A DNA stretch of 64,000 nt from Ignavibacteria bacterium. GTDB lineage: Bacteria; Bacteroidota; Ignavibacteria; Ignavibacteriales; Ignavibacteriaceae. Below, piece after piece: positions 45,401 to 54,235 of the stretch. The notes beneath the pieces were generated by a model. That model made no database searches. It was not told the origin of the DNA and worked only from the letters and a program-made list of their open reading frames with translations. Position 1 is the first letter of the stretch; every line of letters begins with the position of its first letter. The translations under genes were made by a program, and so were the position numbers. Where the stretch lies: positions 1-64,000 of the forward strand of contig JAJTBZ010000022.1 in assembly GCA_021286645.1 (NCBI GenBank), in the 5' to 3' direction.

Positions 45401-45984
45401 CCTGCTTCCTCCGCGCTTATCCCGGAAGAGAGTACGGGCTGTACCAGAAAATTTTCCCGATTCCTTATCAATGAGATAAAAATATTCTTTAACCGTTCAG
45501 ACCCGCCAAAAATTCTGCTTAATCGTTTTTCGACCGGGCGGTTTACTTCCTGTCGGGAGACAAAACTGATACTTTCGGCTATCAGTGTACTTTCGCTGTA
45601 TTCATCCAGCGGGCTAAACCCGGGATCAATTTCCGCCTCAACCGGAAATTCGCGCAGCAGATCGGCACAGAACGAGTGAATAGTACAGATGTGGGCGGAA
45701 ACCAACTGTTTACGTATATCTTCAAGTTTCGCGCGCCCGGCAGGTGTATCGGCATCGGAGAGTTTTTTCTCAATTTGAACTGCAATTTCGTTGTAGAGTT
45801 CGGAAGCGGCAAGTTTGGTAAAGGTAATCGCGGCTATCTGCTGCAGAGCGACCTGCTCGTGCAAAATAATATCCATGAAACGACGGGTAAGAACAAATGT
45901 CTTTCCCGATCCCGCGTTAGCGGTAAGACTGATATGTTTTTGGTAATTAAGCGCCCGTTGCTGGTGCGGTGTAACCGATGGCAT
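42436..45984 (-). CDS. UvrD-type helicase-nuclease (AddA-like) with a C-terminal PD-(D/E)XK domain
   Basis: 1182 residues. Superfamily 1 helicase motifs are present: Walker A NAGSGKTFVLTRR (19-31), DEYQDTN near 385 and YVALTRARE near 820. The C-terminus (about 915-1182) is a RecB-like nuclease with VDYKSDRA. Its framing cysteines (one in SQFAAYSQCPLKYHLLYN near 935, then Cys1167, Cys1170 and Cys1179) suggest the Fe-S-stapled nuclease usual in AddB. It likely acts in double-strand break end processing. No addB partner is next to it: a PAS kinase gene sits 6 bases upstream. The ATG has GAGAGGA immediately before it. Confidence 0.88.
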   Translation of the reverse strand: MPSVTPHQQRALNYQKHISLTANAGSGKTFVLTRRFMDIILHEQVALQQIAAITFTKLAASELYNEIAVQIEKKLSDADTPAGRAKLEDIRKQLVSAHICTIHSFCADLLREFPVEAEIDPGFSPLDEYSESTLIAESISFVSRQEVNRPVEKRLSRIFGGSERLKNIFISLIRNRENFLVQPVLSSGISAEEAGRLLIRQFERIVEEFFTSVEPRFMQAVESVHNIAADEKLSGYKAVDDIVRQLQQPGNSTYKKAELAIAYCQAAMTKTTVGFLAKKYISKDAQAGLEKELTEICRFRDFCFIIGEAYNADGSINTGTFTRTVTVRGELITMLFEILELYTQRKKQKSALDFTDMLLLTRGILKLEHVRRALAGRFKYIMVDEYQDTNTLQYEIFKPLLNDLQQGNLFVVGDEKQSIYMFRNADIEVFARTREDIRKATPEGEVLSLPDSFRMSPGLCLFINEIFRHLFANPVHLFNEVAFEETICAKDTEEPGSVSFILSNSEDENSIPEAELVIAKILELKKERPQLRWSDMVILSRTKSVFEIYRPLLSRYKIPFSIIGGKGFFQAQCVLDVLNYLQFLISSSNDAALAGILRSPFFMVSDNDLFSMRVNGSGNLFERLQQYARSKPAGSRFEQCVATLNAHILAAKTSSISEILYRLYTDTPYLAIIARRENAGQIFANIRKLRFHARQFELEGFRILYDFVEYLKSASVELENEAYALVNSSEDSLRLMSIHASKGLQFPIVFLADMNHSTKSKGQFGTSLITDKNFGIVFPLPGSADYFEERVKPPVYGLAEAIQSEMEYAEEKRLLYVALTRAREELFLCATLKKAGTATANSYLEMIISSLGISVSAGNAAIEGYVKRLRPDGDLYVSSSEHRKIVMPVITQCEIEAEVCIEDSGTAIAREYDITPLPRTGREYIISASQFAAYSQCPLKYHLLYNVRMHALLNKLDAWEDYENQSPEGPSTFVTPEPVLRGQILHKLLEEECTVSGIDDRVEQIVQLHQGLDAATRAALKADIKKLYTAFTESDFYRNTVSYPEYKTEYAVLLQEDQFSLFGIVDRLITGQDKIIIVDYKSDRAPIDSSAKKYEGYEKQLAFYAYLVSRLQGMNKPIETWLAFISAPEHSRRFHYTTEDISTVQLELHDMFQHIQDSNPKKRTEHCPYCIFAERGRPCNYR

Positions 45985-45990
45985 ATCCTC

Positions 45991-47454
45991 TCAGGCTTTT
46001 GGTAGTGAAAATATAAAAGTGCTGCCAACGCCCAATTTACTCTCAACTACAATTGTGCCCCCGCAACGCTCAATCATTTCTTTACACAACAGCAGGCCCA
46101 ACCCGGTACCTTTTTCGCCGGCAGTTCCAACGCTTGTATGTTGTGCATCCATCCGGAAAAGCATTTCCTTTTCCTCCTTGCGCATGCCCACGCCGGTATC
46201 TTCAACAGAGATAAGTATAAAGGATTCCTGCTCGGTGCTGCTGAGGGTAATTTTACCACCCTCATTGGTAAATTTGATTGCATTCGATATAAGGTTACGT
46301 GTTACAGTTTGCACCATGTTTAAGTCGGCCTTTACCAAATGCTTTACCGCCACATCATTAATAAGCTCTATACCCTTATTCTCTGCCACCAGGCGCAGCA
46401 ATTCAATAGCTCCCGCGCATACCATTTTCACATTCAGCACTTCAGGGTTATACGTCATTTTCCCGGTTTGCAGTCGTGTCCAATTCAGCAGATTTTCCAG
46501 CAGCTTATACGTGTTAATACTCAGGCCGTCTATTGAATTGATAATTTCTTTCCGGTCATCATCGGAAAGGTTATCATACTCCGTGTGTAAAATTTTCGAA
46601 TATCCCAACAGGCCCTGAAACGGTCCGCGCAGGTCGTGCGATATAATAGAGAAAAACTTATCTTTTGCAGCGTTAAGCTCGCGTAATTCATCGGCATAAC
46701 TCTGCATTGCTATTTCAATTTCTTTTTTCTCGGTAATATCATTAATTACCATCAGCAAATGCGATTCATCATTCATCTTAAAACCGGTAAGAAAACAGTC
46801 GAGCCACATTTCTTTACCGAAACTGGACAGGTAATGAATCTCTTTATGAACTTCAAGCTGATTCCTGAGGGTATGAAGCGCCAAATCGTATAGCTCGGAG
46901 CGTTTCCACGAACGGATCTGGTGAAAATTATGCGAGATCATCATATCAATGGAAGGGGCGCCGACAATATCGGCGTACGCGCGGTTACATGATTTGCACT
47001 GCCCGGTTGAATCATATGTAGAAATACCGATTGGCGACGACTGCAATACGCGCGATGAAAAATTTAACGCGTTTTCCAGTTCGCGCTCCTGGCGTTTTCG
47101 CAAGGTAACATCTCTCGCTGCCGAGTACACCAGTTCACCCACAGATTGCGACCGCCACTCGAGCCACTTGTATGAGCCATCCTTGCAACGAAAGCGATTA
47201 TCGAATTCAATTACCGATTTTCCCTGACGAAGATCTGTTAACGAGGATATAGTGGTAATACGGTCTTCATTATGCACAAAGTCCAGAAAATTCACTCCCT
47301 CCAGTTCTTCCAGCTTATAACCCAGGGCCCGCTCCCATTCAAAATTCAATTTTCTTAAAGTTCCGGAGTAGTCGGAAATACAGAATAAATCGACGCCGAG
47401 ATTAAAAAAGTAAAAATACCCGTATTCGGCTTCGTCGTTAAATTGCGCGTTCAT
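45991..47454 (-). CDS. PAS-domain sensor histidine kinase (PAS-PAS-HisKA-HATPase)
   Basis: About 487 residues from ATG 47454. An in-frame TTG nine bases upstream is less likely. PAS 1 (about 12-125) includes FNLGVDLFCISDYSGTLRKL and a PAC-like WLEWRSQSV segment. PAS 2 covers about 130-250. HisKA has the H-box SIISHDLRGPFQGLLGYSKIL, cut at the His. HATPase (about 370-487) has DTGVGMRK and GTGLGLLLC. No membrane helices and no receiver are present, so it is a cytoplasmic kinase needing a separate response regulator, which is not adjacent. It is followed after 6 bases by the AddA-like gene, an unusual partnership. Confidence 0.92.
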   Translation of the reverse strand: MNAQFNDEAEYGYFYFFNLGVDLFCISDYSGTLRKLNFEWERALGYKLEELEGVNFLDFVHNEDRITTISSLTDLRQGKSVIEFDNRFRCKDGSYKWLEWRSQSVGELVYSAARDVTLRKRQERELENALNFSSRVLQSSPIGISTYDSTGQCKSCNRAYADIVGAPSIDMMISHNFHQIRSWKRSELYDLALHTLRNQLEVHKEIHYLSSFGKEMWLDCFLTGFKMNDESHLLMVINDITEKKEIEIAMQSYADELRELNAAKDKFFSIISHDLRGPFQGLLGYSKILHTEYDNLSDDDRKEIINSIDGLSINTYKLLENLLNWTRLQTGKMTYNPEVLNVKMVCAGAIELLRLVAENKGIELINDVAVKHLVKADLNMVQTVTRNLISNAIKFTNEGGKITLSSTEQESFILISVEDTGVGMRKEEKEMLFRMDAQHTSVGTAGEKGTGLGLLLCKEMIERCGGTIVVESKLGVGSTFIFSLPKA

Positions 47455-47581
47455 AATCAGCAATCGGGTGTATATATTTTACATATTGAACAAACAAAAT
47501 AGCAATTCACTCTTGTTGACAAAAGCACTTTTTTTCATCTTTTACCCTTTACTCTGTATATTCTTATTATGTTTCTGCATT

Positions 47582-47603
47582 TTTACCCGTAATACCGGGT
47601 AAA
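47582..47603. repeat. 8-bp palindromic stem upstream of a membrane protein gene
   Basis: TTTACCCG (47582-47589) and CGGGTAAA (47596-47603) are exact reverse complements around a 6-base loop. They sit in the roughly 210-base divergent region between the PAS kinase and the gene at 47665. It may be an operator or a terminator-like hairpin. No further evidence is visible. Confidence 0.4.
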
Positions 47604-47664
47604 CGGGGAACTTAACAGTATTATTTCTGCATTGTGTTTATATAGATTTTACTAACGGACTGGT

Positions 47665-48420
47665 ATGAACAAGCAAAACCTCATCTTATGGTCGGGCGCG
47701 ATATTTATCACTTTCCTGGCAGGCTACCTGAAATCGGTTACCGGGCCCAACTTCCCGATGAGCGGTACAATTGGTATCGAAGGTCAGCGTATTACCTACC
47801 ATATTGAACGTAAAGCGCATTTGAAAGATACCCTGCGCCTGCTGATAAGAACCGATATATCGGGCGTAACCGGTAAAGTGCAGGTTGCCGGCAGGGATTC
47901 AGCATATCAATTTACTGCTACCCCCGACAGCCAGTTTATTTCTGCCTGTATCCCCGTTGCATCTCTTCCGGCCAAACTTCTGTATTCCATCATTTTGCAG
48001 TATCATGGTAAAAACTACCCCGTGCCCTATAATGGCGAGCAGTTCACAACCCTGTGCGTGCCAAAGGTTGCGGATTCATTGCAATTCGTTCACTTTGTAA
48101 CTCTGTATCTTGGACTGGTGCTAACCCTGAGGGCGGCATTGGATAAATTTGGCGAGGGTAAGCGAACAAAAAAACTATCGCTTTTCGCGCTTATCTGTTT
48201 CGGTTTGTATGGATTTTTTGTTGTACCGGTAATTAATTTTATTGAATTAAATGCTATTAACCGTACGGTATTACAGCCGCAGGCAATGTTCTACCCGCTG
48301 CCGCTATTGCTGTTTTTCTTCGGCGTGGCTTCGCTTATAGCAATTTTTACGATGAAGAACAGCGAGCTTCCCGCGTGGCTATTCGCTGCCGGTACTCTGC
48401 TGCTTTTCTTCTTCGTGTAA
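47665..48420 (+). CDS. Membrane protein with a periplasmic beta domain, unknown function
   Basis: 251 residues: one helix near the N-terminus (about 7-25), a roughly 115-residue extracytoplasmic, strand-rich domain (about 28-140), and a C-terminal bundle of four predicted helices at about 141-160, 170-190, 208-229 and 232-250. I recognise no family. It stands alone on the plus strand, divergent from the PAS kinase and convergent with mfd. The helix-domain-helices layout suits an envelope sensor or transporter accessory, but nothing more specific can be supported. Confidence 0.75.
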   Translation: MNKQNLILWSGAIFITFLAGYLKSVTGPNFPMSGTIGIEGQRITYHIERKAHLKDTLRLLIRTDISGVTGKVQVAGRDSAYQFTATPDSQFISACIPVASLPAKLLYSIILQYHGKNYPVPYNGEQFTTLCVPKVADSLQFVHFVTLYLGLVLTLRAALDKFGEGKRTKKLSLFALICFGLYGFFVVPVINFIELNAINRTVLQPQAMFYPLPLLLFFFGVASLIAIFTMKNSELPAWLFAAGTLLLFFFV

Positions 48421-48431
48421 CTACGGCAGAA

Positions 48432-51400
48432 TCAATAGTGTTCCAATACTTCTTTGGTAAACTCTATCAGGTATTCAATTGACCGTTCGGGTACGTTAAA
48501 TACCTGGTTAATTTGCAACTTTATAGATTCGGCTGACTGTACCAGCTGAATCTGTTTCGGGTACTTTGTGTTAATTAACCCGATAAGCTTCATGAATGAA
48601 GTCTGGTAATACTCTTCATTTGTTCCACGGGGTAAAATAATAAGAACCCGTTTTTGTTGAATAATTACCCGTTCAAACATCGCGCGCGAAGCGTAAAAAC
48701 GAAGTTCCGCGCTGATGATAAGTCGTTTAACCAACTGAGGCATAACGCCAAAACGGTCGAGCATTTCTTCTTCAAGCTCCCTGATCTCATCAATACCCTT
48801 AACAGAAAACAGCGCCGTGTAATACGAAAGTCTGTCCATCTGATCGGGTATATAAGCTTTGGGTATCCCGATTTCGAAATATGCCTCGATAGTTGTTTCG
48901 GGTAATTGCTTTGAAGCAGGTAAATCTTTGAACAGTGCCTGAAATTCTTCCTGTTTTAATTCTTCAACCGATTCATTAATCAGTTTAATGTATAAATCGA
49001 AACCTATTTCATTAATAAACCCGGTTTGTTCATTCCCGAGCAGGTTACCGGCACCGCGTATTTCCAGATCGCGCATGGCAAGCTGAAAACCAGCGCCCAG
49101 CTCCGTATGATCTTCAACCGCCTGCAGCCTGCGCGCGGTAGTTTTTTGCAAAGCGTTCCGCGAAGGTATCAGAAAGTATGCGTACGCCTGCCGGTCACTA
49201 CGTCCCACACGGCCCCGCAACTGATGCAGCTCGGCAAGCCCGAACCGGTCGGCGCGATTGATAATAATGGTATTTACGCTCGGTATATCGAGTCCCGATT
49301 CAATTATCTTTGTAGCAAGCAAAATATTGTATTTACGGTGTAAGAAGCCGTGAAACACATCTTCGAGCTGCGCGGGTTTCATTTGCCCGTGTGCTATGGC
49401 TATATTAGCCTCGGGGACAAGTTTCTTAATATAGTCTGCAAATTTCTGAATTGTCATTACACGATCATGAACCACATACACCTGCCCGTCACGTTTAAGT
49501 TCATTCAGTATCCACTGACGGATATTGGCATTTTCAAACGATTCCACACGTGAATACACCGGCTGCCTGTTTGAAGGCGGTGTGGCGAGAATGGAAAGAT
49601 CGCGCGCGCCCAAAAGCGATAGGTTTAACGTACGTGGAATTGGCGTGGCGGTCATGGTTAAAATATCCACGTTCAATTTATAGGAGCGCAGTTTTTCTTT
49701 TGAAGCCACACCAAAGCGGTGTTCCTCATCAATTATCAGTAATCCCAGGTCACGGAATGCGACATCTTTTGAAAGAATGCGGTGCGTGCCAATTACGATA
49801 TCAATTGCACCATCTTTAAGTTTTTGCACTATTTCCGTCTGCTCAGCTTTCGTTTGGAACCTGCTTAACGCAGCAATAGTAACCGGGAACTGTGAAAGGC
49901 GATCGGAGAATGTATTATAATGCTGCTCCGCCAAAATTGTTGTGGGCACCAGTATAGCGGCCTGTTTGCCATCCTGCACGGCCTTAAATGCAGCGCGTAT
50001 TGCAATTTCCGTTTTACCAAATCCTACATCACCGCATACCAGGCGGTCCATTGGCGTTGCAGTTTCCATATCCGTCTTCACTTCACTCGTTACCCGCGAC
50101 TGGTCAACAGTATCTTCATACATAAACGAGGCTTCCAGTTCCTGCTGCCAGGTAGTATCGGGGCTGAACGGGAACCCGCGACTCATTTTCCTTTTCGCGT
50201 ACAGGTCAATAAGCTCTTTCGCGGCTTCTTTAATTTTCCGCTTCGCTTTTTTCTTCTTGTTGCTCCAGTCCTGCGTACCCAACGTAGAAAGTGTCGGCGA
50301 GACACCCTCTTTTGCCGAAAACCGTTTTACCAGGTGCAGGTAATTCAAATTTACATAGACAATACCGCCTTCGGCGTATTGCAATTTCATTGACTCCTGC
50401 TCTACATCGCCGATATGAATAGATTCGAGTCCCAGGTACCGTGCAATACCATATTCTTCATGAACAACAAAATCACCTGCTTTAATCGCATCGAGCGCGC
50501 GGTTCTTCTTTAGTTGTTTCTTCTTCTTTTCCGGCAGACGGGTACGGTATGGTTTATTGAATACCTGATAGTCGGTAAGCAGCAGAAGTTTTTCTGATTT
50601 GTTAACAAACCCTTCTTTTACCGGCAGCATTACAATTTTCAGTGTACCGGAGTCCAGAAAATCTTCAAGTTTGTTTTTCGAATCCTCGAACAACGAGCGC
50701 AGGCGCGTAGATTGTAATTCGTTTTCTACCGCCATATACACGGTATAGCCGCGCTGTACGAAGGAAGTGATTTCATTAAAAAGAATTTTATAATTGGAAT
50801 TGATTGCAGGCGCCTCAGAAAGACCCAGTTCTACCCTCTCAACGGCCGAACCCAATGTTTCTTCAACGATAAATCGCGCTGTAAGGCCCGCTGCATATTT
50901 CTGCAGGAGCGCGGCGGCATGTATTCCATCGGGTGCTGCGGCTGTTTCCGTTTCCGGCTTCTCCGGTGGAATATCGAATAATAAACTATCTTCAAAATTC
51001 CCGTCAACCGCAGTACCGGGTGTATCTTCTTCATCGGGTGCTATATCAACCGCGGCCCATTCTGCTTCAAGGCTGTTAAAAAACACCACAGGTGAATCGA
51101 GATAATCGAAAATCCGCATGGGCGGGCATTCGGTTTCTTCTTCGGGCGTAAAGTGCGGGGCCAACGTGGCGTGCCCGGCAAAATCGATGGAGCGTTGGCT
51201 CTCGGGATCGAAGTACCGGATAGATTCTACAAAATCGCCATCAAATTCAAGACGAACGGGCACCCGCTCACTATAGGACCAGAAATCAATAATCGCTCCC
51301 CGCTTGGCATACGAACCCGGTTCTTCGGCAAACTGCCCGCTCTGATAATTAAATAAATTCAGGTATTCCAACAGTTCATTGTAGGTCATGGAGGAGCCGG

Positions 51401-51821
51401 TTTTTATTTGCAGCAGCTGACTTACCATTTCATTTTGCCGTGGCAGCTGTGCGGTAAGGATTTGGTAGGTGGCAATAAGGATAGCCTTATCCCTTTTTCC
51501 CAGTTCCGTTACCCGTTCCTGCAGGCTGGTAGCAGAATATGAACTGAAAGCGAGTACTAAATCCTGATGCCCCAATAAGGAAAGCTCTACTTCTGCCTCC
51601 TGAACTCTTCGTACATCCGGTAAAAGGATTAGCACATGTTTACTCTGTTCGCTGCATGTAATTGCAGCCAGGGATTTTGCCGCGCCCGTTAACGCGCTTA
51701 CGCGTAAGGTACCCCCGGCTGGTGTTGCCCCCAGCATCTTTTGAATTGTTGGTAATTGCGAATGTAAATAACCGGTATAGTTTTGCATGGTCTTTATAGT
51801 ATTATCCAAAACAGCGGGCAT
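48432..51821 (-). CDS. mfd: Transcription-repair coupling factor
   Basis: 1129 residues, full length for Mfd. The N-terminal UvrB-like region has a degenerate Walker A (LTGAAKSLA near 40). The RNA polymerase-interaction domain follows around 440-510 (GDFVVHEEYGIARYLGLE). The translocase shows GDVGFGKTEIAIR near 600, IIDEEHRFGV near 690, TATPIPRTLNLS near 730 and the RG motif region LATKIIESGLDIPSVNTIII near 850. It removes stalled RNA polymerase at lesions and recruits UvrA. The start could be the ATG at 51821 or the in-frame ATG at 51788. It ends 12 bases from the convergent membrane gene. Confidence 0.97.
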   Translation of the reverse strand: MPAVLDNTIKTMQNYTGYLHSQLPTIQKMLGATPAGGTLRVSALTGAAKSLAAITCSEQSKHVLILLPDVRRVQEAEVELSLLGHQDLVLAFSSYSATSLQERVTELGKRDKAILIATYQILTAQLPRQNEMVSQLLQIKTGSSMTYNELLEYLNLFNYQSGQFAEEPGSYAKRGAIIDFWSYSERVPVRLEFDGDFVESIRYFDPESQRSIDFAGHATLAPHFTPEEETECPPMRIFDYLDSPVVFFNSLEAEWAAVDIAPDEEDTPGTAVDGNFEDSLLFDIPPEKPETETAAAPDGIHAAALLQKYAAGLTARFIVEETLGSAVERVELGLSEAPAINSNYKILFNEITSFVQRGYTVYMAVENELQSTRLRSLFEDSKNKLEDFLDSGTLKIVMLPVKEGFVNKSEKLLLLTDYQVFNKPYRTRLPEKKKKQLKKNRALDAIKAGDFVVHEEYGIARYLGLESIHIGDVEQESMKLQYAEGGIVYVNLNYLHLVKRFSAKEGVSPTLSTLGTQDWSNKKKKAKRKIKEAAKELIDLYAKRKMSRGFPFSPDTTWQQELEASFMYEDTVDQSRVTSEVKTDMETATPMDRLVCGDVGFGKTEIAIRAAFKAVQDGKQAAILVPTTILAEQHYNTFSDRLSQFPVTIAALSRFQTKAEQTEIVQKLKDGAIDIVIGTHRILSKDVAFRDLGLLIIDEEHRFGVASKEKLRSYKLNVDILTMTATPIPRTLNLSLLGARDLSILATPPSNRQPVYSRVESFENANIRQWILNELKRDGQVYVVHDRVMTIQKFADYIKKLVPEANIAIAHGQMKPAQLEDVFHGFLHRKYNILLATKIIESGLDIPSVNTIIINRADRFGLAELHQLRGRVGRSDRQAYAYFLIPSRNALQKTTARRLQAVEDHTELGAGFQLAMRDLEIRGAGNLLGNEQTGFINEIGFDLYIKLINESVEELKQEEFQALFKDLPASKQLPETTIEAYFEIGIPKAYIPDQMDRLSYYTALFSVKGIDEIRELEEEMLDRFGVMPQLVKRLIISAELRFYASRAMFERVIIQQKRVLIILPRGTNEEYYQTSFMKLIGLINTKYPKQIQLVQSAESIKLQINQVFNVPERSIEYLIEFTKEVLEHY

Positions 51822-51858
51822 ATCCCCGGCACCCTGGGGTTCCGAATGCCTGTTCTGT

Positions 51859-53451
51859 TTATTTTTCTTCGTTTGGTTTTATAAAAATACTGTCTTTCGG
51901 CCGTAATTCATCCAGCATACGACGTATGGAAGAAGAAGCCGCGTTGCTGCCCCTGTACGATGCCTGCCGATAATAGCGAACTGCCTCGCGTTTACTCATG
52001 GAAACACAGAGGCCTTTCTCGTACATATAACCCAAAAGCACTTCGGCTAAAACCGAGCCGGATGAGTCAGCCATTTTCACAGTCTCCAGAGGCATTACCT
52101 GTCCGCACTCGCCTGTAGTTAATAAACGGGCAATAGAAAGCCGCAGCAGGCCTTCCGCACTGCCTGCTTTACCCGCCCTTAGCCAATAACTGTATGCCTT
52201 TTCTCTATCGGCCTTAATTGGTGTTCCGGTAAAGTAACATTGCCCAAGTTCCAGCAGCGAAGGAAGATGTCCCTTCTGTGCAGCCTCGTCAAGAAACTTC
52301 ACCAATTTATCCTCAGAAAGCAGGGTATTGTAACCGAGCGCGTTTAACATAGCGAATGAAAATAATGCATCGGGATCTTTCTTTTCGGCCAGGGCATACA
52401 TTTCACTCAGCACATTTTTATGGTCAATTAGCCGACTAATACTAATACCGGCTAGAGAAGATTCCAACCTGAGCGCGCGCAAATAATACATAAGCGCTTT
52501 TATATTATGCCGGGGCACATATATACCTTTTTCGAAAAACCTGCCGAGATATAAATTTGCCTCCGGGCTGCCCGCTAAAGCAGCAAAATGTAATTTTTGT
52601 AAAATTTCCGCGGGCGGAGTCAATTCGAGTGAGTCGATTCCGATTAAGCCTAAATTGTATTTTGTTTCACTGCCGTTCGCCTTTAACGCTCGCATAAAAA
52701 ACGCTGAATCTGATGGCAGTGAGGAAGTATCCTTTGTTAACTCTAAAATTTCCATACCGGGCATACCGAGCTGTGCCGGTGAAGTTTTTACTACCTGCGA
52801 GCGGTCAAAAACATATTTCTGCTCCTTGGTGTCAGCACCGGTGGCGGATTTTATTTCCGGTTCCATGTAAATTTCGCGCATACGGCGCAGCACTTCAATA
52901 GCGGGAGTAAAACCCTTGCCCGCGGCGCGTTTAATCCACACGAAGGCGGAATCGGTATTACGGGGCAGTACCATATTATCCAGATAGTAGAGCCCCATTG
53001 CATATTCGGCGTCGGTCATGCCATAAGAGGCCGCGCGCCGGTAAAAATTGTATGCAATAAATGGATTCCACTCACCCATATTACCGGAGTTATAGAAAAC
53101 TCCCAGATTGTATAATGCAGCGGGAAGATCCTGTTCTGCTGCTTTGCGTATCCAGTACAGTGCCTTAACCGTATCTGTTTCAAACCCATCACCCAGCATA
53201 TAGCGCAGGCCCAGTTCATGCTGCGCGAACGCGTCACCGGAATTTGCCTTTTGTACAAGATAAAACAGCGCCTGAAATTTATACGAATACTCAGGAATAT
53301 ACAGGTGATACAAAGACATCCACCAGTTTTTATTACGGTGGGCGAGGCTTTCTACCAGGGTATCCTGAGTTTTACGGGCTGAGCGGCTTTGCGCGAAACT
53401 ACCGGCAGTACATGTACAAACAATAAGCAGAAGTAAAAGAAGTTTTCTCAT
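51859..53451 (-). CDS. Secreted Sel1/TPR-like repeat protein
   Basis: About 530 residues. The signal peptide (MRKLLLLLLIVCTCTAGSFAQ without its last residues) starts at ATG 53451; two further in-frame ATGs lie within 18 bases upstream. The mature part contains at least eight Sel1-like repeats of about 36 residues, for example GDAFAQHELGLRYMLGDG near 72, LPAALYNLGVFYNSG near 108, GSPEANLYLGRFFEKG near 305 and GSVLAEVLLGYMYEKG near 475. Sel1 repeats make solenoids for protein contacts, here in the periplasm or outer envelope. It is probably downstream of mfd only by position, not function. Array 3 lies just upstream. Confidence 0.88.
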   Translation of the reverse strand: MRKLLLLLLIVCTCTAGSFAQSRSARKTQDTLVESLAHRNKNWWMSLYHLYIPEYSYKFQALFYLVQKANSGDAFAQHELGLRYMLGDGFETDTVKALYWIRKAAEQDLPAALYNLGVFYNSGNMGEWNPFIAYNFYRRAASYGMTDAEYAMGLYYLDNMVLPRNTDSAFVWIKRAAGKGFTPAIEVLRRMREIYMEPEIKSATGADTKEQKYVFDRSQVVKTSPAQLGMPGMEILELTKDTSSLPSDSAFFMRALKANGSETKYNLGLIGIDSLELTPPAEILQKLHFAALAGSPEANLYLGRFFEKGIYVPRHNIKALMYYLRALRLESSLAGISISRLIDHKNVLSEMYALAEKKDPDALFSFAMLNALGYNTLLSEDKLVKFLDEAAQKGHLPSLLELGQCYFTGTPIKADREKAYSYWLRAGKAGSAEGLLRLSIARLLTTGECGQVMPLETVKMADSSGSVLAEVLLGYMYEKGLCVSMSKREAVRYYRQASYRGSNAASSSIRRMLDELRPKDSIFIKPNEEK

Positions 53452-53610
53452 TATCATCACAATTTGCATTCTGTATCAAAGCGCCTGAAAACAGCGTACG
53501 GTGCTTGGTGGGGCAGCATATGCTAAAGGCAATTCATTCGGCCTCTAAAATATGATAAATATCAATAGTCAGCAATGCAGTTTTATGGTTAAAAAGGGAA
53601 GATACCTGCA

Positions 53611-54211
53611 CCCGCGGCCGGATGTATCGAAATGACCCCGGCAATTAATAGATTCTGTATCGATCCTACGGATCTTTATATAATTTTTGGGTGATTGTTT
53701 TCTACAGATATATCGTCCCCATGGGACTTAGAAATGCTGCTGTGGGGTTTTCATGTTTCTTTATATTCATCGCCGTTGGTGATTTCGATACGCCTGCGGC
53801 TACTCAATCACCCAGTTCTTAAATACCAAACAGCGCACCACCAAAGGTCATTGAGTCTCCGGCCAGATGCGGTAAAGCACGCGCCGTGGTAAACCCGGGC
53901 CGGATGTATCGAAATGACCGGGATGTGGCTTCGATACGCCTTCGGCTACCCAATCACCCAGTTCTGAAATGCTAAACAGCGCACCACGAAAGGTCATTGA
54001 GTCTCCGGCCAGATGCGGCAAAACCAGCGCCGTGGTTAACACAGGCCGGATGTATCGAAATGACCGGAATGCGCCTTCGATACGCCTTCGGCTACTCTGC
54101 AACCAAGTTCTGAAATACAAAACAGCGCACCATAAAAGGTCATTGAGTGTCCGGCCAGATGCGGTAAAGCACGCGCCGTGGCAATCCCAGGCCGGATGTA
54201 TCGAAATGACC
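53611..54211. repeat. Hairpin repeat array 3 (three units plus a partial unit)
   Basis: A truncated 3' half-unit (about 53611-53637) is followed by a spacer element and full units at 53778-53919, 53930-54065 and 54076-54211. Sequence and orientation match arrays 1 and 2. In unit 1 the hairpin A loop is GCC-TGC-GGC instead of GCC-TTC-GGC, so the stem is kept while the loop varies. It lies just past the 3' end of the ATPase gene at 54236. Between the Sel1 gene and 53610 nothing else is seen. Confidence 0.9.
53638..53777. repeat. Spacer element (array 3, copy e)
   Basis: Same layout as the other spacers. The second stem-loop at 53715-53727 is the GTCCC-CAT-GGGAC version, like array 2. Confidence 0.85.
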
Positions 54212-54235
54212 GGGCAATAGTTTAATCACACCAAC

